In this document: piece by piece, positions 45,835 to 53,805 of the stretch | Numbering within the stretch: position 1 is the stretch's first letter | How the letters are laid out: every line of letters begins with the position of its first letter | Origin: JAFLCL01 sp039809495 | GTDB lineage: Bacteria; Myxococcota_A; Polyangia; Polyangiales; Sandaracinaceae | Assembly (NCBI GenBank): GCA_039809495.1 | Contig: JBDHVC010000014.1 | Span: forward strand, 1-64,000 | Reading direction: 5' to 3' | Length of the DNA: 64,000 bases | Notes under the pieces: model-generated | Seen by the model: only the letters and a program-made list of their open reading frames with translations | Told to the model about the DNA's origin: nothing | Databases searched by the model: none | Made by a program: the position numbers and the translations under genes

Positions 45835-45840
45835 AGGATA
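45835..45840 (-). promoter_or_regulatory. -10-like hexamer in front of the ABC-peptidase operon
   Basis: TATCCT on the minus strand, 10 nt before the ATPase ATG. Same hexamer as in front of the propeller kinase gene. Confidence 0.4.
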
Positions 45841-45953
45841 GCTCGCTCGCGTCGCCGACCGGAGCGCGAGCGCGCCGCTTGCCGCGCGAGGTCATCGTGC
45901 TTGACTCGCGCCCCCCTCGGGGCCTCGCCCCTCTCCTCTCGAACGACACGGGC

Positions 45954-46196
45954 ATGCACGTCGAAGCGGTCGGCTACATCGCGATGGGGCTCCTCATCCT
46001 CTCCGTCGTGCCGAAGGACCTCCGGCTGATCCGGAAGATCAACTTCGTCGGCTGCCTCTTCTTCGTCGCCTACGGCGTGCTGCTCGGCTGGAAGTGGCCG
46101 CTCATCATCTCGAACGCGCTCATCGCGGTCATCCAGGTGGTCCACCTCGTTCGGCCCTCGAAGGGCGAGGACGCCCCGGAGGCGAGGCCGCGCTGA
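45954..46196 (+). CDS. YgjV-like small membrane protein
   Basis: 80 residues with three hydrophobic segments. 'SVVPKDLRLIRKINFVGCLF' and 'FVAYGVLLGWKWPLIISNAL' are characteristic of the YgjV family (SWEET-like fold, function unknown). I start at ATG 45954; longer in-frame openings reach into the divergent promoter region. Divergent from the ABC-peptidase operon, upstream of the TPR/lipoprotein operon. Confidence 0.75.
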   Translation: MHVEAVGYIAMGLLILSVVPKDLRLIRKINFVGCLFFVAYGVLLGWKWPLIISNALIAVIQVVHLVRPSKGEDAPEARPR

Positions 46197-46213
46197 GGCG
46201 CGGCGCTTCTTGC

Positions 46214-46219
46214 TATCGT
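46214..46219 (+). promoter_or_regulatory. Extended -10-like element before the TPR/PEGA gene
   Basis: TGC-TATCGT, 11 nt before ATG 46231. No Shine-Dalgarno at that ATG. Confidence 0.35.
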
Positions 46220-46230
46220 TACGGCTCCCG

Positions 46231-47055
46231 ATGCGCGCGAGGATGACGGTGCCGCGGGTTCGGCCGACGACGGTGGCGCGCGGCTTCGCGGTGGCCTCTG
46301 CGCTGCTCGTGCTCTTCCTGGCCGTGCTCGCCTCGAGCCCCGGGCTGGCGCGGGCGCAGCGCGGGCGAGGGAGCGAGCCCCGGCGAGCGCGCGAGGCCTC
46401 CGCGACGCGCGAGGCGGCGACCCCCGAGGCCGAGGAGGCGCGGCGCCTCTTCGCGGCGGGCCTCGAGGCGATCGAGCGGGGCCTCTGGGCCGAGGCGCTC
46501 GGCGCCTTCGAGCGCGCCTACCGGCTCACGCGCGTGCCCTCGGCGCTCCGCAACGTCGCCCTCGCGCTCCGTGGGCTCGGTCGCCATCGCGAGGCGCGCG
46601 ACGCCTTCGCGACCCTCCTGCGCGAGCACGCGCTCGATCCCGAGGCGCGGCGCGAGGTGCTGTCGCTGCGCGACGAGGAGCAGGCGCGCCTCGCTCACCT
46701 CTCCATCGCGGGGCTCGAGCGCGGCGAGGGGATCCGCCTCCGCCTCGACGGCGAGCCCCTCTCGGACGACGGCCGGAGGCCGCTCCTCGTGGAGCTCGAT
46801 CCCACCGCGCACGCGCTGGTCGCCGAGCTCGTCGGCTTCGATCCCTTCGTCTGGGAGGGCACCCTCGCGGAGGGCTCGAGCACGCGCCTCGAGCTGGTCT
46901 TCACGCCCACCGCGCGCTCGGACGACACGCTCCTCCACGTCGCGCTCGGCGTGGGCGGGGCCCTGCTCGTCGCGATCGCCGCGAGCGTCGTCGGCTACGT
47001 CGCGTGGGACGACGGCCGCGTCGAGCCCTCCTTCGCGCGGAGGATCTCGCTGTGA
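46231..47055 (+). CDS. Exported TPR-PEGA-type protein with C-terminal TM helix
   Basis: 274 residues. N-terminal signal or anchor ('VASALLVLFLAVLASSPGLARAQ'), a charged linker, two TPR-like helix pairs (about 65-135: 'AGLEAIERGLWAEALGAFERAYRL', here split as 'AGLEAIERGLWAE' and 'ALGAFERAYRL'; 'VALALRGLGRHREARDAFATLL'), a PEGA-like beta domain with 'IRLRLDGEPLSDDGRRPL' and 'VAELVGFDPFVWEG', and a TM helix near the C-terminus ('LHVALGVGGALLVAIAASVVGYV', about 237-258). This TPR-PEGA-TM plan is frequent in Myxococcota; function unknown. The next gene overlaps its stop by 4 nt. Confidence 0.75.
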   Translation: MRARMTVPRVRPTTVARGFAVASALLVLFLAVLASSPGLARAQRGRGSEPRRAREASATREAATPEAEEARRLFAAGLEAIERGLWAEALGAFERAYRLTRVPSALRNVALALRGLGRHREARDAFATLLREHALDPEARREVLSLRDEEQARLAHLSIAGLERGEGIRLRLDGEPLSDDGRRPLLVELDPTAHALVAELVGFDPFVWEGTLAEGSSTRLELVFTPTARSDDTLLHVALGVGGALLVAIAASVVGYVAWDDGRVEPSFARRISL

Positions 47056-47630
47056 CGAGGAGCGCGACCTCGGCGCGCGCCGCGCTCGTGGCGCTCGGGC
47101 TCGCCTCGCTCGGCTGCGCGCCGGAGGCGGTGCTCGATCTCCAGGTCATGCTGCCCGCTCGCGCCGCCTCGGGCGAGGCCCGCGTCGCCTCGATCCAGAC
47201 CGCGCGCGCGGCGGGGCACCCCTTCGATGCGCCGTGGAGCGACGAGGGCTTCGAGGTCGAGCTCGACGACGCGCCCACGCTCGCGGCGTGGAGCGTGCTC
47301 GCGAGCGACCCCGCCACGGACCTGCACCTCAAGATCCGTTTCTGCCGAGAGCGCGGGTGCGCGGGCGGCGCGGTGGGCGAGCGCTGGTTCGCGCTCGAGC
47401 ACCCCTTCTACGTCGATCGGCGCACGTCCTGGGCGAGCTGCATCACGTCCGCTCCCATCACCCGACCCGACGCGCCGCTCGAGGTGGATCGCTGCCAGAT
47501 CCGCGGCTGCCTCGTCGGGGGCGTCCCCGAGCGCTGGTGCCGCTTCGAGGGCCACCACTACTGTGAGACGCTCGAGACGGATCGACGCCCTCGCGAGCTG
47601 AGCTGCCATGACGACGTCGCCTACTACTGA
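47052..47630 (+). CDS. Lipoprotein with six Cys, unknown function
   Basis: 192 residues from GTG overlapping the previous stop (GTGA). Lipobox LASLGC, Cys22. Mature Cys residues occur in pairs ('RFCRERGCAGG', 'ASCITSA', 'DRCQIRGCLVG', 'RWCRFEG', 'HYCETLE', 'LSCHDDV'). No family recognised. The 3' end overlaps the start of the following gene by 23 nt, so the three genes form one coupled operon. Confidence 0.7.
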   Translation: MTRSATSARAALVALGLASLGCAPEAVLDLQVMLPARAASGEARVASIQTARAAGHPFDAPWSDEGFEVELDDAPTLAAWSVLASDPATDLHLKIRFCRERGCAGGAVGERWFALEHPFYVDRRTSWASCITSAPITRPDAPLEVDRCQIRGCLVGGVPERWCRFEGHHYCETLETDRRPRELSCHDDVAYY

Positions 47631-48744
47631 GCCCGACGGAGTGACGCCGCGCCGCCTCCGCGTCGCGGCCGCGGCGCTCGCGATCGTCGCCTCCGGCTGC
47701 GCCGCGCGAGGGCCGACGGTGGTCGTCAGCGTCGTCACCGATCTCGCCCCCGGCGTCGACTTCGTCGGCGCGCGGGTCGTGCTGCGCTCGGGCGCGGAGC
47801 GGATCGCCGAGCGCGAGCGCATCGCGACGGAGGGCTCCTGGGCTAACGCCCACGACGTCGCGATCGTCGACGACGTCCCCTTCGGGCCGCTCGACGTCGA
47901 CGTCACCTTCATCGACCCGAGGGGCGCCACGCTCCTCTCGCGTCACGTCCGGGAGACCCTCACCGAGGATCGCGTCATCGTCGTCGGCCTCGAGGCCGGC
48001 TGCGTCGGGATCGCGTGCCCCGAGGGCGAGGAGTGTCGCGGCGGCGCGTGCCGCCCGACGTGCGTCGACTGCCCACCGCTCTGCGCGAGCGACGCGGACT
48101 GTCCGGCGAGCGCGAGCTGCGGCGAGGGCACCTGCAGCGGCGGCACCTGCGTCTACCGCGAGGGGCGCGAGCGCTGCACCGCGAACGAGATCTGCCACCC
48201 GACGCGCGGCTGCGTCCCCACGGTCGTGATGACCGTCCAGTGTCGCCTCGACGACGACTGCCCCACGCCCGTCGTCGGGAGCTGGACGACGTGCACGTGG
48301 ATCGGGGATCCCGTGTGCGCGATCCAAGGCGAGCGCACCCGCGAGGTGACGAGCTTCACCTGCGCGGAGGAGCGCTGCGTCCCGTCGACCGTCGTCGAGC
48401 GCGAGGACTGCGCGCGCGAGACGGACGGACTCTCCTGCGGCGACGCGAGCTGCACCGACTGGTCCGCGTGCCGCTTCCCCGCGTGCCAGGCGACCGGCGC
48501 GCGGTGGCGCGACTGCTCCAACCCCGCGTGCCGGGGCGGAGCCTGCGATCCGGGCACGGTCACGAGCGTCGTCGACTGCACGCGCCCCGCGCCCGAGGGC
48601 GAGCCCTGCCTCGCCGAGACGGGCTACGGCGCCTGCGCCGGCACCTGCGAGGGGACGACGTGCGCGAGCCTCTGCGCGAGCTGCGGGCCGGGCGCGTACT
48701 GCAGCCTGCTCGGCTGCCGACGCGCGGGCGGCGAGAGCTGCTGA
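47608..48744 (+). CDS. Cys-rich lipoprotein, third gene of the surface operon
   Basis: 378 residues, starting inside the upstream gene (23-nt overlap). Signal 'VAAAALAIVASGC' with lipobox ASGC. A beta-sandwich-like N-terminal domain (about 32-130) is followed by about 245 residues with more than 35 Cys in short knots: 'CPEGEECRGGACRPTCVDC', 'CPASASCGEGTCSGGTC', 'CRLDDDCPTPVVGSW'. These resemble the Cys-rich modules of myxobacterial surface proteins. Ends in a terminator-like fold. Probably outer-surface; no enzyme motif. Confidence 0.75.
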   Translation: MTTSPTTEPDGVTPRRLRVAAAALAIVASGCAARGPTVVVSVVTDLAPGVDFVGARVVLRSGAERIAERERIATEGSWANAHDVAIVDDVPFGPLDVDVTFIDPRGATLLSRHVRETLTEDRVIVVGLEAGCVGIACPEGEECRGGACRPTCVDCPPLCASDADCPASASCGEGTCSGGTCVYREGRERCTANEICHPTRGCVPTVVMTVQCRLDDDCPTPVVGSWTTCTWIGDPVCAIQGERTREVTSFTCAEERCVPSTVVEREDCARETDGLSCGDASCTDWSACRFPACQATGARWRDCSNPACRGGACDPGTVTSVVDCTRPAPEGEPCLAETGYGACAGTCEGTTCASLCASCGPGAYCSLLGCRRAGGESC

Positions 48745-48784
48745 TCGCGGGCGGCGCGGCGCGCGCCGCGCGGGCCTCGCGATC
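48743..48784. terminator. Large nested palindrome between convergent genes
   Basis: Outer arms GATCGCG (48743-48749) and CGCGATC (48778-48784), extended by GGC/GCC with one bulge, surround a perfect 18-bp palindrome GCGCGGCGC / GCGCCGCGC (48754-48771). It overlaps the stop of the plus-strand lipoprotein gene and lies 12 nt past the mfd stop. Bidirectional terminator. Confidence 0.68.
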
Positions 48785-48795
48785 GAGCCCCGCGC

Positions 48796-51700
48796 TCACG
48801 CGTCGCGCTCGAGCTCGCGCACCTCGCGGAGCACCTGCTCGAGCCGATCGAGGCTCTCGCCTGGGAGCTCCGCCGCGAAGCGCCGGGTGAGCTTCATGTC
48901 GGGCGAGAGCCTCCAGGGGCTCTTGGGCCTCGCGACCTTCTCCATCACCTTCGCCGGATCGAGGAGCGTGTCCTCGCGCAGGTGGAGCGTCACCCGCTCG
49001 GAGCTCGCCTCGCAGCCGAGCACGCGCAGGCGCCGGAGCGCCGGGCGCAGGCTCATCGCGCGCAGGTAGACGAGCGCCTCGGGCGGGGGCGGGCCGAAGC
49101 GGTCCTCGAGCTCGCGCCCGAGCTCGACGACGTCGTCCTCGCTCTCGGCCTGCGCGAAGCGCTTGTAGAACGAGAGGCGCAGGCCCACGTCCTCGACGTA
49201 GCCCTCCGGGAGATAGAGCGGCGCCTCGAGGCTGAGCTCCGTGTCGACCTCGTGGACGACGGGCTCGCCACGCAATTCGCGCACGGCGTCCTCGAGCATG
49301 TGCATGAAGAGGTCGAAGCCGACGAGCGCGACGTTCCCGCTCTGCTCGGCGCCGAGGACGTCGCCCGCGCCCCGCAGCTCCATGTCGAGCGAGGCGACCT
49401 GGAAGCCCGCGCCGAGCTCGCTGAAGCGCTCGAGCGCCTCGATCCGCGCGCGCGCCTCGTCCGTCAGGGTCGAGGGGGGCGGGGTGATCAGGTAGCAGTA
49501 GGCGCGCTCGCGCGAGCGCCCGACGCGGCCGCGGAGCTGGTAGAGCTGCGCGAGCCCGAAGGTGTCGGCGCGGTCGATGAGGATCGTGTTCGCGCGCGGG
49601 ATGTCGAGGCCGCTCTCGATGATCGCCGTCGCGGCGAGGACGTCGTAGCGCCCCGCGACGAAGTCCGTCATCGCCTGCTCGAGCGCGCCCTCGCCCATCT
49701 GCCCGTGCGCCACCGCGATGCGCGCGTCGGGGACGAGCGCCTGGAGCTTGGCCGCGCGCTCGTAGAGCCCCTCGATCCGGTTGTAGACGAAGAAGACCTG
49801 GCCGCCGCGCGCGAGCTCGCGCTGGATCGCCTCGCGGAGCAGGTGGTCGTCCCAGCGGGTGACGAACGTGCGCACGGCGCGCCGATCGGCCGGCGCGGTC
49901 GTGATGAGCGAGAGGTCCCGCAGCCCGCCGACCGCGAGCTGGAGCGTGCGCGGGATCGGCGTCGCCGTGAGCGTGAGGACGTCCACCTCGCCCTTCAGCT
50001 TCTTGATCCGCTCCTTGTGCGTGACGCCGAAGCGCTGCTCCTCGTCGACGCAGAGCAGGCCGAGCTCCTTGAAGTGGATATCCTTCGAGAGCAGCCGGTG
50101 CGTGCCGATCACCACGTCGACCGAGCCGTCCTTGAGCCCCGCGAGGATCTCGGGCTCGCGCCGCTTGTCGGTGAACCGCGAGAGCACCTCGACGCGGACG
50201 GGGTAGGCCTGCATGCGCGCGAGGAAGCTCTGGTAGTGCTGCTGCGCGAGGACCGTCGTGGGGCAGAGGACGGCCACCTGCTTGCCCGCGAGGGCGACGC
50301 GAAACGCGGCGCGCATCGCGACCTCGGTCTTCCCGAAGCCGACGTCGCCGCAGACGATGCGATCCATCGGCTGCTCCGCCTCGAGGTCCGCGAGCACGTC
50401 CTCGATCGCCTTGAGCTGATCGCTCGTCTCCTCGAAGGGGAAGGTCGCCTCGAATTCCGAGAACATCCGGTCGGGCGGCGGGAGCGGCGCTCGCCGCGTC
50501 GCGGCGCGCTCTGCGTAGAGGCGCAGGAGCTCGTCCGCGAGCTCCTGGACGTACCTGCGCACCCTCGACTTCGTCTTCGCGAAGGTCTGACCGCCGAGCC
50601 GATCGAGCTTGGGCTGCGCGCTCTCCCCGCCCGCGTACTTCTGGATCTGGTGCAGCCGCGTGATCGGGAGAAAGAGCCGATCGCCGCCGGCGTACTCGAC
50701 GACGAGCACCTCGACGACGATGGGGGCCATCCCCCGCAGCTCCTCGAGCCGCGTGCGCCCGAGGGCCTTCTTCTCGAGCCCGAGGTAGCGGCCGATCCCG
50801 TGCTCGGAGTGGACGACGTAGTCGCCCACCGCGAGCTGACGCAGGTCCTCGAGGAACGCGTCCGACGTCTTGCCCCGCCTGCGCCGGTCCGCCGCCCTGC
50901 GGTGCGCGCGGCTGCCGAAGATCTCCTCCTCGGTGAGGACGACGAGCGCGGCCGACGCGAGGAGGAAGCCGCTCGCGACGGAGCCGATGACGAGGTCGAT
51001 CCCGGCCCCGGGCGACGCCTCGAGGCTCGCGGGATCGAAGGGCGCCGGTTTCTGGGCCAGGCGAAGGCCGTAGCCCCGGAGCAGCGTCGCGAGCCGCTCG
51101 CCCTGCGTGCGCGTCCGCGCCGCGACGACCACGCGCAAGCCCGCGTCCAGCCACTCGGCGAGCCGCGACGCGAGCGGGGCGAGCGCGTCGTCCTTGCCTT
51201 TACCCGCGCGCTGGGCCGCCAGCGTGGCGACGAGGAGCGCGTGGTCCTCCGCGCCGAGCGAGAGGACCGCGTCGAGCTCCACGGCCTCGAACGCCGCGAG
51301 GGGCCCCTCCGCGTCCGCGGCCCCGCCCGCGACGGCGAGGCGGTGCACGAGCACCACGCCCGACGCCTCGGCGCGCGCGCGCGCCTCCTCGCCGCTCGCG
51401 TAGAGCGCCTCGACGGGGAAGCACGCCTCCTTCTCGGAGAGCTTCGCCTCGAGGTCGGCGCGCGCGCCGTCGAGCTCGACCTCGATGGCGCGGCCGATCG
51501 CGGTCGGATCGAGGAACGCGAAGCGGGCGGACGCGGGGAGGTAGTCGACGATCGTCTCGAGGCGCTCGTAGAAGGCGGGGAGCCAGCCGTCGATGCCGAG
51601 GAGCGCGCGCCCAGCGTCGAGATCCTCGACGAGCTGCTTGGCGCGGCGCGTCGGGATCTCGAGTTCGTCGCAGCGCTCGCGGAGCTTCGCGCGCGCGCGC

Positions 51701-52530
51701 GTGCGCTCCTCGAGGCCGAGCAGCGCCTCGCGCGCGGGGTGGATCGCGACGTGATCGACCGCCGCGATCGTCCGCTGATCCTCGGGGTCGAAGCGCTTGA
51801 TCGAGAGGACGAGGTAGTCGTCGAGCTCGATCCGCACCGGGTGCCGGGCGTCGGGCGGGAAGACGTCGAGCAGCGCGCCTCGCGCCGCGAACGTGCCGGG
51901 ATCCTCGACCATCGGCACGCGCAGGTAGCCGCCCTCCGCGAGCATGGCGATGAAGGTCTCGCGGTCGAGCTCCTCCTCGGCGCGCACGACCATCGAGCGG
52001 CGCGCGAGGGCGGCGCGCGGCGGCACCCTGCGGACGAGCGCCGCGGCCGGGACCACGAGGAAGTCGAGCGGGAGCCCCTCGACGAGGTGGTAGAGCGTCG
52101 AGAGGCGCTCCATCGACGCGCGCCGATCGGGCGCCACCTCCGCGTAGGGCGAGACGTCCGACGAGGGGAGGACGCGGATCCGCCGGGCCTCGCTCCGATC
52201 GGGCTCGAGGCTCGCCTGCGGCGGATCGGAGAAGAACGCGAGATCGCCCGCGAGCGCGCGCGCCGCGTCGAGATCGGGGACGACGGCGACGAGGGGGCCC
52301 GCCATCCGGCGGCGAGCGCGCGCGAGCAGGAGCGCCGCCGCGGCCGCGGGGAGCCCGGCGAGGTCGACCCGGCGCTCGGCCGCGATCGCCTCGATCGCGC
52401 GATCGAGGGTGGCGTTCGCGCGCTCGAGCCCCGCGATGAGGCTCGCGCCGCGCGTGTTCTCCTCGGCCTCTGCGTCGAGCGCGTCGCGGAGGTCGGCGGC
52501 TCCTCTCTCGGGCTCTTCGTCGATGAGCAC
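48796..52530 (-). CDS. mfd: Transcription-repair coupling factor Mfd
   Basis: 1244 residues from the GTG at 52530, chosen because GAGAGG/AGGAG precedes it; an earlier ATG adds 37 Arg/Pro-rich residues. N-terminal UvrB-like region (to about 480), RNA-polymerase-interaction (CarD-like) domain near 570-640 ('GDYVVHSEHGIGRYLG'), then the RecG-like translocase with Walker A 'GDVGFGKTE' near 725 and 'DEEQRFGV' near 828, the TRG motif region ('GLDIPRANTILIDRAD'), and the C-terminal D7 domain. Removes stalled RNA polymerase and recruits UvrA. Divergent from a one-TM protein gene. Confidence 0.98.
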   Translation of the reverse strand: MLIDEEPERGAADLRDALDAEAEENTRGASLIAGLERANATLDRAIEAIAAERRVDLAGLPAAAAALLLARARRRMAGPLVAVVPDLDAARALAGDLAFFSDPPQASLEPDRSEARRIRVLPSSDVSPYAEVAPDRRASMERLSTLYHLVEGLPLDFLVVPAAALVRRVPPRAALARRSMVVRAEEELDRETFIAMLAEGGYLRVPMVEDPGTFAARGALLDVFPPDARHPVRIELDDYLVLSIKRFDPEDQRTIAAVDHVAIHPAREALLGLEERTRARAKLRERCDELEIPTRRAKQLVEDLDAGRALLGIDGWLPAFYERLETIVDYLPASARFAFLDPTAIGRAIEVELDGARADLEAKLSEKEACFPVEALYASGEEARARAEASGVVLVHRLAVAGGAADAEGPLAAFEAVELDAVLSLGAEDHALLVATLAAQRAGKGKDDALAPLASRLAEWLDAGLRVVVAARTRTQGERLATLLRGYGLRLAQKPAPFDPASLEASPGAGIDLVIGSVASGFLLASAALVVLTEEEIFGSRAHRRAADRRRRGKTSDAFLEDLRQLAVGDYVVHSEHGIGRYLGLEKKALGRTRLEELRGMAPIVVEVLVVEYAGGDRLFLPITRLHQIQKYAGGESAQPKLDRLGGQTFAKTKSRVRRYVQELADELLRLYAERAATRRAPLPPPDRMFSEFEATFPFEETSDQLKAIEDVLADLEAEQPMDRIVCGDVGFGKTEVAMRAAFRVALAGKQVAVLCPTTVLAQQHYQSFLARMQAYPVRVEVLSRFTDKRREPEILAGLKDGSVDVVIGTHRLLSKDIHFKELGLLCVDEEQRFGVTHKERIKKLKGEVDVLTLTATPIPRTLQLAVGGLRDLSLITTAPADRRAVRTFVTRWDDHLLREAIQRELARGGQVFFVYNRIEGLYERAAKLQALVPDARIAVAHGQMGEGALEQAMTDFVAGRYDVLAATAIIESGLDIPRANTILIDRADTFGLAQLYQLRGRVGRSRERAYCYLITPPPSTLTDEARARIEALERFSELGAGFQVASLDMELRGAGDVLGAEQSGNVALVGFDLFMHMLEDAVRELRGEPVVHEVDTELSLEAPLYLPEGYVEDVGLRLSFYKRFAQAESEDDVVELGRELEDRFGPPPPEALVYLRAMSLRPALRRLRVLGCEASSERVTLHLREDTLLDPAKVMEKVARPKSPWRLSPDMKLTRRFAAELPGESLDRLEQVLREVRELERDA

Positions 52531-52532
52531 GG

Positions 52533-52541
52533 TCTCCTCTC
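52533..52541 (-). promoter_or_regulatory. Shine-Dalgarno deciding the mfd start
   Basis: GAGAGGAGA on the minus strand directly upstream of GTG 52530. Supports the shorter Mfd over the in-frame ATG at 52641. Confidence 0.6.
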
Positions 52542-52655
52542 GAGGGAGCGGGTCGTAGCACCGCTCCGGGGCGGGCGCGGCGAGAGCGAGGGGGAACCTC
52601 GCCGAGCGGGTGAGGTCCGAAGGGGGCGACCCTCGCCGCATCGAAAAGGTGATAG

Positions 52656-53711
52656 ATGAACGCCGTGTCCGACGAAGAGGCCCCCCCCGAGCGCCGACGC
52701 CCCGAGCGTCTCGAGGCCGCGCGGCCCGATCCGGAAGAGCTCTCGGGGCGCCCCGAGTACATGCCGAAGATCCCCTGGGCGTGGATCGGCGTGGGCCTCG
52801 TCGTGCTCGTGGGCATCTACCTCGGCTACCAGTACCGAGAGACGCGGCGCGCCGACGCGCTCCGCGCCGAGATCCTCCGCACCCACGAGGAGCGGCTCGC
52901 GCCGATCGTCGAGCGGTATCGGAGCTTCCGCGAGCGCATCGAGAATTGGACGATGGAGGCCGCGCGCGCCGGCGAGCCCGAGCGATGGAGCGATCCGCGC
53001 CTGCGCATCGCGGGCCTGCACGGCGGCGAGGGCCTCTACCTGCGGCTGCGCGCCGAGGACGCGACGAGCCGCGAGGGCATCGAGCGGGGCGCCCGCGCGA
53101 TGGCGGAGGACGCGATCACGCGCTGCCTCGGGATCGCGCCCGCCTCGGCGCGCGGGCTCTACGAGAACGGCGACTTCCTCATGCCCGCGTGGGTCGAGCA
53201 CGTCCGCGACGAGCCCGACTTCATGCGGCTGCGCGTGCTCGACGACGCCCTGCTCCGCGACATCGAGGTCGACGTCCCCGTCGTCTCGAGCCTGCTGCGC
53301 GCGCAGTACTTCCTCCTCGTCATCCAGCGCGGCGAGAACCGACGCGACGCGCCGGTGGACGTCTTCCTCTGGGATCTCCGAGAGGATCGCCAGCTCCTGC
53401 GCACGCGCATCCAAGCGCGCGGCGTGCTCATCCCCGTCCGCATCGATCGCATGCTGCCCGGCGTCGAGGTCACGCCGTCGGTCGTGGCGCCGTCGATGAC
53501 GTCGGGCGGCGCGCACGACTGCTCCATCGCGGCGCAGATCAAGGCGATCACGGGCGACGCGGTGGTCGAGGTCGGCGCGGACGCGGTCGAGGCGCTCCGC
53601 CGAGAGGGGGGCGACGCGAGCCAGGCACCCCGAGCAGGCGCGGGCTCCGCGCCCGACGAGGCGGCCGGCGCGAGCGCTGGCGGCGACGAGGCGCCTCCCG
53701 CCGCCGACTGA
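52656..53711 (+). CDS. One-TM membrane protein of unknown function divergent from mfd
   Basis: 351 residues. Charged Pro/Glu/Arg N-terminus (1-37), one TM helix ('WAWIGVGLVVLVGIYLGYQY', about 40-60), a basic helix pair, then a soluble domain to about 300 and a low-complexity Ala/Gly tail. 'DAITRCLGIAPASARGLYENG' and 'DVPVVSSLLRAQYFLLVIQR' hint at an alpha/beta fold, but I recognise no family. AAGGTGA precedes the ATG. Followed by a hairpin. Confidence 0.68.
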   Translation: MNAVSDEEAPPERRRPERLEAARPDPEELSGRPEYMPKIPWAWIGVGLVVLVGIYLGYQYRETRRADALRAEILRTHEERLAPIVERYRSFRERIENWTMEAARAGEPERWSDPRLRIAGLHGGEGLYLRLRAEDATSREGIERGARAMAEDAITRCLGIAPASARGLYENGDFLMPAWVEHVRDEPDFMRLRVLDDALLRDIEVDVPVVSSLLRAQYFLLVIQRGENRRDAPVDVFLWDLREDRQLLRTRIQARGVLIPVRIDRMLPGVEVTPSVVAPSMTSGGAHDCSIAAQIKAITGDAVVEVGADAVEALRREGGDASQAPRAGAGSAPDEAAGASAGGDEAPPAAD

Positions 53712-53727
53712 TCGCGCTCAAGCGCGA
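53712..53727 (+). terminator. Hairpin right after the one-TM protein gene
   Basis: TCGCGC (53712-53717) / GCGCGA (53722-53727) with a TCAA loop, beginning on the base after the stop. Confidence 0.5.
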
Positions 53728-53805
53728 GGTCGAGGCGCGCGACGGCCAGGCGCGCGAGCAACACGGTCGCCGACGCGTCGATGAGGGCGCCCACCGGAGG
53801 CCCTC

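Noticed and set aside
45901..45906. TTGACT as a -35 for the YgjV-like gene
   Set aside because: No -10-like hexamer at 16-18 nt downstream; probably chance.
48982..52659. 1225-codon open frame on the plus strand
   Set aside because: Antisense of mfd; charged low-complexity translation, no domain.
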